Assembly: GCF_007859915.1 (NCBI RefSeq)
Contig: NZ_SJPM01000004.1
Coordinates: 180,781 to 244,780, forward strand
Direction: 5' to 3'
Source: Neorhodopirellula pilleata
GTDB lineage: Bacteria > Planctomycetota > Planctomycetia > Pirellulales > Pirellulaceae
DNA: 64,000 nt
In this document: one piece after another, positions 9,387 through 18,900 of the stretch
Layout of the letters: each line of letters begins with the position of its first letter
How positions within the stretch are numbered: position 1 is the stretch's first letter
Made by a program: the position numbers and the translations under genes
Notes under the pieces: generated by a model
What the model was told of the DNA's origin: nothing
What the model saw: the letters and a program-made list of their open reading frames with translations, nothing else
The model's database searches: none

Positions 9387-9728
9387 TTAAACCTGCGGGC
9401 CGAATCTGAACCAAGCCCCTATCGTTACCGACGCCAGTAGAACGCCGATTGCGAAGCTGGACCAGAACGATAGCCCCGTCCGATCCGAAAGTGCTAACGG
9501 GACAAAGAATGGCAAGCCCAGCGGAACCAGTACCAAGGTCTCGCGGGCAAGTTTTGCAATAGTGGCTATGTCGTGCTCGTTATTCCACGTCATGATGAAC
9601 GCGAGAATGCTGATGATCGGCAGTGTCAGCAATAACGCGCCCAGCCGAGGCATCCGAGACGACAATTCGGCCACGGCGACAATCACTGCAGCCGAAATCA
9701 AAGCTTTGACGATCAACCACATTTGCAT
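9387..9728 (-). CDS. DUF3147-like four-helix membrane protein
   Basis: A 113-residue protein with four predicted membrane helices. Its first half (helix, then SSRMPRLGALLLTLPIISIL) matches the usual layout of the DUF3147 family, where a Leu/Pro-rich second helix follows a short polar loop. The function of that family is not known. The gene follows the His-rich lipoprotein gene by 23 bases, so it is probably cotranscribed with the second RND system. Confidence 0.65.
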   Translation of the reverse strand: MQMWLIVKALISAAVIVAVAELSSRMPRLGALLLTLPIISILAFIMTWNNEHDIATIAKLARETLVLVPLGLPFFVPLALSDRTGLSFWSSFAIGVLLASVTIGAWFRFGPQV

Positions 9729-9751
9729 ATTCCTTGTTGAAATAGTGCGGC

Positions 9752-10285
9752 CTACTCGTGGCCGTGAGCTTCTTCGGCAAAATCACCTGAGTAGGGTGTG
9801 CCGTCGATAACGCCAGTCATCGTGCCTGCGTATTCCTGAACGACACCAAGCTTTTCGTGGTTGCCGACGAAGCGTGATGCTTTGCCCGCTGGATCGCTGT
9901 CTTGCGGTGCAGCCTTCAACGTGACTTGCATTACTGGATCGCTGATGCTCAAGTCGATCGACTCGGCGTCGATTGGAACGGGCGACTTCTCGTCGGCACC
10001 AAGGACGTAGACGGTTGCTTGAGTCTTGTCGTGATCGACTGTGAATTCGACGTGATACTTTCCGCCGCCCCAGTCGGCGATCGTGCCGTCGTGTGGCCCG
10101 GCACCGTGGCCGTGACCTGCGACGGTGTGGTCGTGGCCCTCTTCGTCTTCGGCGCGTTCGTGACCGTGGTCGTCAGTTTCGACGGTTGGCGTTGGTGTTG
10201 TTGATGCGGTTTCTTGCTTGCAACCGACGAATGCAAAAAAGCAAGCGACGGTGAGCAGCGAGACGAACGGTTTTTGAATCTTCAT
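9752..10285 (-). CDS. His-rich lipoprotein with a GPHxG-type domain
   Basis: A 177-residue lipoprotein (lipobox FAFVGC) whose N-terminal third is loaded with His and acidic residues (HGHERAEDEEGHDH, HGHGAGPHDG). After GPHDGTIADWGGGKYHVEF comes a beta-rich domain that recurs in the plus-strand protein at 24888-25763 and, in altered form, as an insert inside the RND pump encoded just upstream. The protein likely buffers metal ions in the periplasm or at the outer membrane. It follows the pump gene by 57 bases in the same direction. Confidence 0.75.
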   Translation of the reverse strand: MKIQKPFVSLLTVACFFAFVGCKQETASTTPTPTVETDDHGHERAEDEEGHDHTVAGHGHGAGPHDGTIADWGGGKYHVEFTVDHDKTQATVYVLGADEKSPVPIDAESIDLSISDPVMQVTLKAAPQDSDPAGKASRFVGNHEKLGVVQEYAGTMTGVIDGTPYSGDFAEEAHGHE

Positions 10286-10342
10286 GGAATGGTTCTTTTA
10301 AATAGAGAGTGTAAGTTTTGTCGTAATGGTCGGTTGTGTGGG

Positions 10343-13300
10343 TTAAATCATTGCCAGTTCGTCCTCCTCATTTTCGAGTTTTGCTAGTCGTGCGGCGTCT
10401 TTTCCGCTGAACTGCCAGAACAGTCCTGGGTGAATCAGGAATTCACAGAACGTCGATGTGGTCAGTCCGCCGAGGATGACCGTGGCAACGGGGTAGAGAA
10501 TCTCACGGCCTGGCTCTTGCCCGCCCAAAACGAGCGGAATCAATCCAATGCCAGCGGTTAGAGCCGTCATCAAAACCGGTGCAAGTCGCTCCAAGCTGCC
10601 TCGCAGCACCATCTCCTGAGTGAAGTCTTCGCCTTCTTCCTTCATCAGGTGGAAGTAATGGGTGACCAATAAAATCCCGTTGCGGACCGCGATTCCACCA
10701 AGCGAGATAAAACCAACCAAGCTGGCGACCGTTAGACTTTGCTGCGTGATGACCAGCGACATCACGCCACCGATGAATGCCGTTGGTAAAGCGTTCAAAA
10801 TTTGCAGCACGATACGGATCGACGGGAACAACACCAATAACACCACGAACATTCCGATCACCGAGATGCCAGCCAGCACGATGATGAGCTGTGTTGCCCG
10901 CTGTTGACTCTCGAATTGTCCGCCATATTCAATAAAGTACCCAACTGGCATTTCAACTTGATCGCCGATTCGCTGTTTGATATCGCCGACCGCTCCGGCC
11001 AAATCGCGTCCTTCGGTATTGCAGCGAATGACAATCCGGCGACGGGCGTTTTCTCGGTTAATCGAGTTCGGCCCGGTGCCGACGCCTACGTCCGCGACCT
11101 CGCGAAGTTCGATCTGCCCACGATCGGGCTGACCTTCTCGATCGGGTAGGTCGATGCGAAGCCGATCGAGGTTGGCATAGTCGGTGCGATATTCTTCTTC
11201 GAGACGCACAAGCAAATCGAAACGTCGTTGACCCTCGAGAACTTGTGAAACGACTTCACCCTGCAATGCCGTTTGCAAAACGTCGGCGACGTACTCGCGA
11301 GTCAGACCATGCAATGCTAAATCGTCTGCTCGCAGTTCGATATGCAACTCCGCCGTCTCTTGAATCGGCTCGACCACCGGCGGTGTGATTCCTGGCACGT
11401 CCTGAATGGTTGCCTTCACCTGCTCGGCCACTCGCTGCAACGTGTCCAAGTCGTCGCCGTGAATCTTGATCGCGATTTGAGCGTAAACGCCCGATATCAT
11501 GTGGCTAATCAAGTGTGCAAGCGGTTGCTCGACTTCGATATCAACGCCGGGAGCTTCATCGCTGATCTGTTCTCGCAATCGAGCTAAGATTTCCTCTCGT
11601 TCTGTCGGCGATTCCGGATTCATGCTCAGGATGTATTCGCCGAAATTGACCGGCGAAGCGTGCTCGTCCATTTCCGCACGTCCCGTTCTGCGAACAAAAT
11701 GCAAAATTTCGCCATCGGGGTTCTCATCGTTTTTCTGCATCGACAGAAACACGGAATCAATTGCACGCGAAACCTGATTGGATGCGTCAAGCGACGAGCC
11801 CGGCGGCAGCGTCACGTTCACTTGAATGCTGCCTTCGTCGAACGGAGGCAAGAAGTTTCGCCCCAACGTTGACATCTGCCATGCGGCGACGGCGACGGCA
11901 AGCCAAGTCAAAATCAGTAGCGTTCGCGGCATCGCCATGCTGAGACGAATCAAGTAGGTCACGACCTTCTTCAATCCGTTCAGTAGAAAACCGTCGCCTT
12001 CGTTGTGAGTTGCTCGCGAGTTCGGAAGGAGGTAGTAGGACAGCACCGGCGTAACGGTCATCGAAACGACGAACGACGAAAGTATCGACACGATGTACGC
12101 GAAACCAAGTGGCGTGAACAACCGGCCTTCGACGCCAGACAATGCAAACAGCGGCATGAAGGACAGAATCACGACCGCCGTACCGAATACGATCGAGCTG
12201 CGAATCTCCTTGCTCGCCTCGAAGGTAATGACAATAGACGGTTTTTGCTGCTCGATGGGCAACAGATTATTCTGCTTCAACCGCCGGAAAATGTTTTCAA
12301 CGTCGACGATGGCGTCATCGACAAGCTCTCCCATGGCGACGGCGATCCCGCCCAGTGTCATCACGTTGATGGAAAGCTCGGTACCGCTAATCCAACCCAT
12401 GATGCGAAACGTCAGTGTCGTTAGCACCAGTGAGAGTGGGATTGCCGTGAGCGTGATGAACGTCGTGCGGAAATTCAGCAGGAACAGAAACAAGACGATG
12501 ATGACTAACACCGCACCGATGACCAGCGCCTCAGCAACATTGAAAATGCCACGGTCGATGAAGTTTCGCAGTCGGAACAATTCCGAATTGACAATGATGT
12601 CCGCTGGCAAAGATGCTTCGACCTCGACAAACGCATCCGCGACCGCATCGCTTAGAGCGCGAGTGTCAACGTGAGGTTGTTTGACAGTGGTGAATACGAT
12701 CCCCGGTTTGCCATTGACACTGCCGTCGCCGCGTTTGAACTGTGGCCCTTCGGTCACGCGAGCAACCTGCTCCAGTAACACGGCGCGTTTTGTGTGATTT
12801 CCAACGGGAACCTTTTTCAAATCCTCGATCACGACACGCGACTCTGGTCCCAAACGGCCGAGCACACGGATTGGGCGTTCCGTTTCTCCCGTTACAGCAA
12901 ACCCGCCACTGGTATTGATGTTGCTTGCTCGCAAGGCTTGTTCAACGTCTTGAACGGTGACGCCGTATTCGAGCAGCGCCGTGGGGTCGATCAGAATTTG
13001 ATACTGCTTGCGATCGCCCCCGAGCATGAAGACTTCGGCGACTCCAGTCACTTTCAGCAGCCGTGGACGAATGATCCAGTCGGCAACGGTGCGAAGTTCG
13101 AGTTGCTGTTTTGCATCGCTGTAGAAATGTGCGTCATACGACTTGCCTTCGATTTTGACCGAGGCGATACCGATCGGAACATATTTACTCTGTATTTCCG
13201 AATTGGAATCATCGTTCCACTGAACTTCTTGTGTCTCGACTTTCTTCCATGTCGAGAAATCATGCCGATTTCCCGGCATCCAGACCTTGATTTGGAAATT

Positions 13301-13819
13301 TTCGTTTTTCTCCATGACCATTTCGGCCATCATTTCCGTAGTGCCAACCTGCGCTAGCCGGCCTCCGTTGGGACCATTTTGGCGATAGATGCCCGCGACG
13401 ATGATCTGACCCATGATCGAAGAAGGCGGCGTCATCTGGGGACGAATCCCATCGGGCAGGATGCCTTCGAGCGTCGACAGTCGCTCTTGCACGGTCTGTC
13501 TCGCCGCCCGAATTTCGGTTGACCAATCGAACTCGATGTAGATGACGTTCAGCCCGGCCGTCGACTGACTACGAACGGCTTGAACACCGTTGGCCCCCAT
13601 CAGCGCAATCTCGATCGGCTGTGTCACCAGCGTCTCGACTTCTTCCGTCGCCAGTCCAGGAGCTTCGGTGATGATGACGACGCGAGGTCGGTCGAGGTCG
13701 GGAAAAACGTCAATCGACATCTGTGCGGCCAAGTACGAGCCGTAGACCAGCACAAACAGGCTGACGACGACGACCAGCATTCGGTATCGAAGCGAGAATT
13801 TAATAATTGCATCAAGCAT
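10343..13819 (-). CDS. Heavy-metal efflux RND pump, CzcA family (second pump) with a periplasmic insert
   Basis: A 1158-residue RND pump; the helix 4 proton relay reads LGGIAVAMGELVDDAIVDVEN. It is longer than usual because residues about 146-239 of the first periplasmic loop are an extra segment beginning QNGPNGGRLAQVG, resembling the GPHGG domain of nearby metal-binding proteins. ATG 13819 was chosen: it has AAAGGAA upstream and sits 10 bases after the adaptor stop, while a longer frame would overlap the adaptor gene. It pairs with the adaptor at 13830-15254. Exported metal is probably Zn/Co/Cd or Cu; the sequence does not settle it. Confidence 0.94.
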   Translation of the reverse strand: MLDAIIKFSLRYRMLVVVVSLFVLVYGSYLAAQMSIDVFPDLDRPRVVIITEAPGLATEEVETLVTQPIEIALMGANGVQAVRSQSTAGLNVIYIEFDWSTEIRAARQTVQERLSTLEGILPDGIRPQMTPPSSIMGQIIVAGIYRQNGPNGGRLAQVGTTEMMAEMVMEKNENFQIKVWMPGNRHDFSTWKKVETQEVQWNDDSNSEIQSKYVPIGIASVKIEGKSYDAHFYSDAKQQLELRTVADWIIRPRLLKVTGVAEVFMLGGDRKQYQILIDPTALLEYGVTVQDVEQALRASNINTSGGFAVTGETERPIRVLGRLGPESRVVIEDLKKVPVGNHTKRAVLLEQVARVTEGPQFKRGDGSVNGKPGIVFTTVKQPHVDTRALSDAVADAFVEVEASLPADIIVNSELFRLRNFIDRGIFNVAEALVIGAVLVIIVLFLFLLNFRTTFITLTAIPLSLVLTTLTFRIMGWISGTELSINVMTLGGIAVAMGELVDDAIVDVENIFRRLKQNNLLPIEQQKPSIVITFEASKEIRSSIVFGTAVVILSFMPLFALSGVEGRLFTPLGFAYIVSILSSFVVSMTVTPVLSYYLLPNSRATHNEGDGFLLNGLKKVVTYLIRLSMAMPRTLLILTWLAVAVAAWQMSTLGRNFLPPFDEGSIQVNVTLPPGSSLDASNQVSRAIDSVFLSMQKNDENPDGEILHFVRRTGRAEMDEHASPVNFGEYILSMNPESPTEREEILARLREQISDEAPGVDIEVEQPLAHLISHMISGVYAQIAIKIHGDDLDTLQRVAEQVKATIQDVPGITPPVVEPIQETAELHIELRADDLALHGLTREYVADVLQTALQGEVVSQVLEGQRRFDLLVRLEEEYRTDYANLDRLRIDLPDREGQPDRGQIELREVADVGVGTGPNSINRENARRRIVIRCNTEGRDLAGAVGDIKQRIGDQVEMPVGYFIEYGGQFESQQRATQLIIVLAGISVIGMFVVLLVLFPSIRIVLQILNALPTAFIGGVMSLVITQQSLTVASLVGFISLGGIAVRNGILLVTHYFHLMKEEGEDFTQEMVLRGSLERLAPVLMTALTAGIGLIPLVLGGQEPGREILYPVATVILGGLTTSTFCEFLIHPGLFWQFSGKDAARLAKLENEEDELAMI

Positions 13820-13829
13820 GTTGATTCCT

Positions 13830-15254
13830 TTAGTGAGCCGCGTGAGTAGTGCCGTCGGCGTGGACGTGAACACCGGGCTCTTTGCCGCTGGCCGATTGCG
13901 ACTTCAGCACGCGGTTGAGCGATGCCGCTGAGCCTTGTGCCAAGAAGGCTCCCGATGTGATGCTGCCGTCGTTTGCGATGACAACTGATCGTCGATTCTC
14001 GTGAAGCACGTGAACCGGAATCTGCTTGAACAAGTCGCCGTTTTGCCGGAACACGTAGGCTTCGGGGCCTTCCCGAACGACCGCTTCGGATGGCAACACA
14101 AACACTTCATCAAACTTTTCAACCGGGACGTGGATGCGCGCACGTTGGCCTGGTCGGAAACGCCAAACAAGAAAGACACGCCCTTGCTCGCCATACAAAC
14201 GCGACTGGTTCGTCAGCGGTACAAAGAAATCAAAAGTACGGCTGTTCGTGTCGATTGAGTTCGCTAGATGGCGAATGTTGAAAGTCTGATTCAACTCCGG
14301 CCACCGTCCTTCTCCGTCCTCGGCGAACTCGATCTCGATAGGACGCTTTTCTTGAGCTGCCTGCTCAAGATACGCGGCCTCGCGTTTGAAGGCGTGGCCG
14401 ACAACGTAAAGCATTTGATGATTCGACAGGTTCGCGAGTAACTGCCCGGCTTGAACTTGTTGCCCAAGTTCGACCGACAGTTCTTGCACCTCGTAAGCAA
14501 TGCCTTCGTACTGTCCCGCTTCGTTGATGTAGCTGACCTGCTGAACCGCCTGCGGCGGCGACCGTTCTGTGACGGATGACAAGTCGCGAACCGGCGGAGC
14601 GACGACATCGACGGTTGAAACGAACGTCCCCGATTCAATCTGCTGCACTTGATCTGGCATTAACCCGCGAGTGAGTAGTTCCTGACGAGCCGCTTGGATT
14701 AACGTGTTTTGACGACTGATCTCACTCTGCAATTCGATCATCTTGGATCGCGAAACCGCGCCGGTGCTGACGGCACCCGATAGGCGGTCAATCTCAGCTT
14801 GGACGATCGCAGTTTCCTGCCGCGCCTTGAACAATGAAGTTTGAGTCGCTTGCAGATATTCACTGAAAAGCCGCAGCGTGAACAACGGTTCGCCAGGTCG
14901 CATGGTGTCGCCGGGGAACGCATGAATCGCCGTGACTACACCGACCGCCGGTGATGTGACGCCCCGGTCGGACAACCCTGGACGGTCGGCGACTTCGCCA
15001 GGAATCACGACCGTCCGCCAATACGACTGAGGCCGGGCAGCTTTGGACGTCAGCGACAAGTTCTTTCGAGCTTGCTCGCTAATCTCCAAAACAGTCTGCT
15101 TCTCAGCGGACTCCGCTGACGGCTTGTCGTCGGACGCGGCAGCCGTTTCCTGCTGCGGAAACAACTGCTTGCGGAACGTCCAACCCGCAAATAAAACGGC
15201 TACCAGAATCGCGGGACCAGCCAGCGATTTAGCAATCGAAACCAATCGGTTCAT
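13830..15254 (-). CDS. RND periplasmic adaptor, CzcB/CusB family
   Basis: A 474-residue membrane-fusion protein: N-terminal signal/anchor helix (about residues 8-27), then the barrel-sandwich, helical hairpin and beta-barrel of HlyD-type adaptors. The C-terminus has a His-bearing tail (VHVHADGTTHAAH) that could bind metal. It stands directly upstream of its pump with 10 bases between. The region upstream (15255-15417) carries an inverted repeat ATCACCGA ... TCGGTGAT at 15359-15408, a possible operator or terminator. Function follows from family and gene order. Confidence 0.92.
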   Translation of the reverse strand: MNRLVSIAKSLAGPAILVAVLFAGWTFRKQLFPQQETAAASDDKPSAESAEKQTVLEISEQARKNLSLTSKAARPQSYWRTVVIPGEVADRPGLSDRGVTSPAVGVVTAIHAFPGDTMRPGEPLFTLRLFSEYLQATQTSLFKARQETAIVQAEIDRLSGAVSTGAVSRSKMIELQSEISRQNTLIQAARQELLTRGLMPDQVQQIESGTFVSTVDVVAPPVRDLSSVTERSPPQAVQQVSYINEAGQYEGIAYEVQELSVELGQQVQAGQLLANLSNHQMLYVVGHAFKREAAYLEQAAQEKRPIEIEFAEDGEGRWPELNQTFNIRHLANSIDTNSRTFDFFVPLTNQSRLYGEQGRVFLVWRFRPGQRARIHVPVEKFDEVFVLPSEAVVREGPEAYVFRQNGDLFKQIPVHVLHENRRSVVIANDGSITSGAFLAQGSAASLNRVLKSQSASGKEPGVHVHADGTTHAAH

Positions 15255-15417
15255 AAAAGAATCTCGTCAAAAGTCCACAGAGCAGCACCGAGCGCAGCGA
15301 CTTTCCGAGCGCGCACGCGCAGGCCAAGAGGCTGTCTCGATCAAAAGAAAAAGGTGGCGATATCACCGAGAAAGAAGTCCGGCGCTAAGAACGCCGAGAT
15401 TCGGTGATGTGCGTCCG

Positions 15418-15873
15418 CTACAGCCGCAGCGAAGCGACAAGAAGATAGATCGGAAGCCCCGCAGACCGATCGGGCATCTGATTCGAGCCGAGCAACGACC
15501 GTCGATCAGGACGATCGGTAAAGACTTCAACGAACGTGCAAATGTTCGCGAAATTCAGTTGTGAGACGGCGGAAGCTCGCCCCAAAGTAATGTTCGACTG
15601 ACCAACGTAGATCGCGTCGGAGTCATGATTAACGGGAACCGACAGAACACCAGTCCGTGGTGAATCATCGGATGCTTTATCGTCTTGATGGTCGTGACCA
15701 TGTTCATCGCCATCTTGATGGCCTTGATCATGCGAATGCCCAGAGGACAAATGCACATGGGGGCGACCCGCATGGTCATCCTGCTCAACCATACCGCTAC
15801 CCGCATGTGAATGAGGCAGCGCTTGCCCCAGCACAAAAAGCGGAATCAACAGAATGGAAAAAAGTCGGTTCAT
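15418..15873 (-). CDS. His-rich secreted protein of the Cus-type operon
   Basis: A 151-residue protein with a signal peptide (MNRLFSILLIPLFVLGQA) and a His/Asp-rich middle (SGHSHDQGHQDGDEHGHDH), then a weakly conserved C-terminal half with no recognised domain. It is encoded 86 bases downstream of the first RND pump gene. Similar small His-rich proteins often accompany planctomycete metal pumps. Periplasmic Cu, Zn or Ni binding is an inference from composition. Confidence 0.65.
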   Translation of the reverse strand: MNRLFSILLIPLFVLGQALPHSHAGSGMVEQDDHAGRPHVHLSSGHSHDQGHQDGDEHGHDHQDDKASDDSPRTGVLSVPVNHDSDAIYVGQSNITLGRASAVSQLNFANICTFVEVFTDRPDRRSLLGSNQMPDRSAGLPIYLLVASLRL

Positions 15874-15959
15874 GATTTCACTCTACCCAAACGGATTCGG
15901 AATCGCTAGGCCAGTTTGGGAGTCTGAGAGTTGGAGTTCTCCTTCACTCCCCATCTTCT

Positions 15960-18900
15960 TCAAGCGTCCTCTGCAAAGCGTTCGTCTTTGACGCCGAGCT
16001 TCAATTTCCATTCCATTGCACTGCAATATAGCACGGGCACGACGAGCATCGTCATGATCTCGATCGTCATGCCGCCGAAGCTGGGGATCGCCATTGGCAC
16101 CATGATGTCGCTGCCGCGGCCGGTGGAGGTGAGGACGGGAATGAGGGCGAGTAGCGTGGTTGCCGTGGTCATCAAGCACGGGCGAACGCGTCTCATCCCG
16201 GCGGTGACGGTGGCTTCGCGGGCGTGTTTGGCGTTTTCAATGCGATCCTTGCGGAAGCTTTCGTCGAGGTAGGACGCGATTACGACGCCGTCGTCGCTGG
16301 CGATTCCGAACAGGGCCAGGAAACCGACCCAGACGGCGACGCTGAGGTTGATTGTTTTGACTTGAAACAGTTCTCGCATGTTCGTGCCGAGCAGACTGAA
16401 GTCGAGGAACCACTCGGTGCCGTACAGCCACAGCATGATGAAGCCGCCGGCCCAAGCGATCAGAATGCCGCTGAACACCAGTGATGTCGTGATGGCTGAT
16501 TTGAACTGCATGTACAGGATCAAGAAGATGATCCCGAGTGCTAGCGGCAACACGATCGCCAGTGTCTTCTGCGATCGGATTTGGTTCTCGTAGTTGCCTG
16601 CGAATGTGTACGTCACTCCGGCCGGCAGCGTGAACTCGCCCGAGTCGATCTTCGATTGCAAGAACGCCTGAGCATCCTCGACGACGTCGACTTCCGCTTC
16701 ACCGGGCTTCTTGTCGAATAGCACGTACCCGAGCAAGAACGTGTCCTCGCTCTTGATGACCTGTGGCCCGCGGGTGTAGCGGATGTCGGCGAGCTGCCCG
16801 AGCGGAATCTGTGCGCCCATCGGCGTCGGGACCAAAATTCGGTCGAGCGATTCGAGGTCGTCACGCAGTTCGCGAGCGTATCGCACGCGAACGGGGAATC
16901 GTTCGCGACCTTCAACCGTCGTTGTGATCTGCCGGCCGCCGATCGCAACTTCGATCACGTCCTGCACGCTGCGGATGTGCAACCCGTACCGCTTGATCGC
17001 GTCACGGTCGATGTCGATTTCCAAATACGGCTTGCCGACAATGCGGTCAGCTATCACAGCGGAAGATTGAACGGTCGGAATTTGCTTCAGCAACGATTCC
17101 AGTTCCAAGGCAACCCGCTCGATCGTTTCCAGGTCCGGGCCTTTGACCTTCATTCCCATCGGTGCCCGCATGCCGCTTTGCAGCATCACGATCCGAGCGG
17201 CAATCGGTTGCAGCTTGGGTGCTGAAGTCGTCCCAGGAATCTGTGCCGCCGTCGTGATCGCTTGCCAAATGTCATCCGGCTTGCGAATCTCATCGCGCCA
17301 TTGTCGAAACGGTCGGCCGCCGGGATCAGGGATTAATTCGCCTGTTTCGTCGCGGACAAATTCTTCGGTTGCGTTGTCGTAGCGAAAGTTCAGTCGATGA
17401 CCGTCTTCGTCAGTTTTGTATTCCGATTTGTAAGTGATGTAGGTTTCGAGCATCGACACGGGAGCCGGGTCGAGCGGCGTGTCGGCGCGACCGATTTTTC
17501 CGACGACCGATTCGACCTCGGGAATCGACACCAACAATTGATTCTGCAATTGCAATACGTCGAGTGCTTCACCGATCGAAGCGTGCGGCATCGTTGTCGG
17601 CATGTACAGGAAAGAGCCTTCATCAAGCGGCGGCATGAACTCTTTGCCGAGTCCCGGCAACACGCCGGTTGCGGTTTGCCAGGGACCGGAAAGCCGAACG
17701 TTGGTTTCCGAAACGCCAACCATCGAGAGCGTCTTCGGGATGAACCCGAACACCTTGTCAAAACCCAACCAAGCCGATCCGCCGAACAATAGGATCGCGA
17801 TTGGCAGCGTCATGAACGCAAGTTTGTGATCGAGGCACCAACGCAGGATCGGTTCATACAAAAATCGTTGAAAGACGGTAAAGAACCCCAGGATGCCGCC
17901 AATCAATCCGCCGACGAACAGTAAGTTCAGTAGCAAACCTTTCTGTGGTCCGAGCGGCAACCATTCTTGAGTCAGCAACACGCCGACGACCAACGCCGCG
18001 AGCGCACTGGCCGCATAAGGACCGTAACGCTGATAGCGTTCAGGAATGCGTTCCTCGTACAGCTTGTATGCTGACAACACGATCAAGATGGCACCGACCC
18101 ACCACGTCAGCAGCATCGACGCGGCAATGCCCAGGACCAGCAACGCGAACCAAGCTCCACGACGCAAACTCTTGGATTCAATGCGTCCGCCCATCAAGAC
18201 GTGGGCAACCGGCGGAATGATTGTGAGCGCAACGATGACGGACGCGGCGAGTGCGAAGGTTTTGGTGAACGCCAGCGGGCGAAACAACTTTCCTTCGGCA
18301 CCGATCATCGTGAACACGGGCAGGAAACTGACGACGGTCGTTGTCACGGCGGTTAGCACCGCACCAGCCACTTCTTGAGTGGCCTTGAAGATCAACGTCA
18401 TCTTGTCGTCTTCGGGATCAGCCTCATCGAGATATTTGAGAATGTTCTCCGTGACAATGATCCCCATGTCGACCATCGTCCCGATCGCGATCGCGATGCC
18501 CGACAACGCCACGATGTTCGCGTCCACACCGAAGGTCTTCATGGCGATGAAGCACATCAAAACAGCCAGCGGAAGCAACGCACTGATGAGGAACGAGCTG
18601 CGCAAGTGGATGACCATCACCAAGATTACGATGATCGTGACGAGAATTTCTTCAAACAGTGCCGTGTTCAAAGTGCCCAGCGTCTCGTAGATCAAACCCG
18701 TGCGATCATAAAACGGTACAACCGCGACTTGACTGGTCGTGATCCAGCTGGGCCACTGTTCTTGCGACATGCCGCGAAGGTGCTTCACCCAAGCGTCGCT
18801 GGTGGTCGTCGCTCCGGTGATCGGTTCCAGGTCATGCCGATCGGCATACAGGTCAACTTCATCAGCCGACGTCTTCGTATAGTCAACGAGCACCTTGGTG

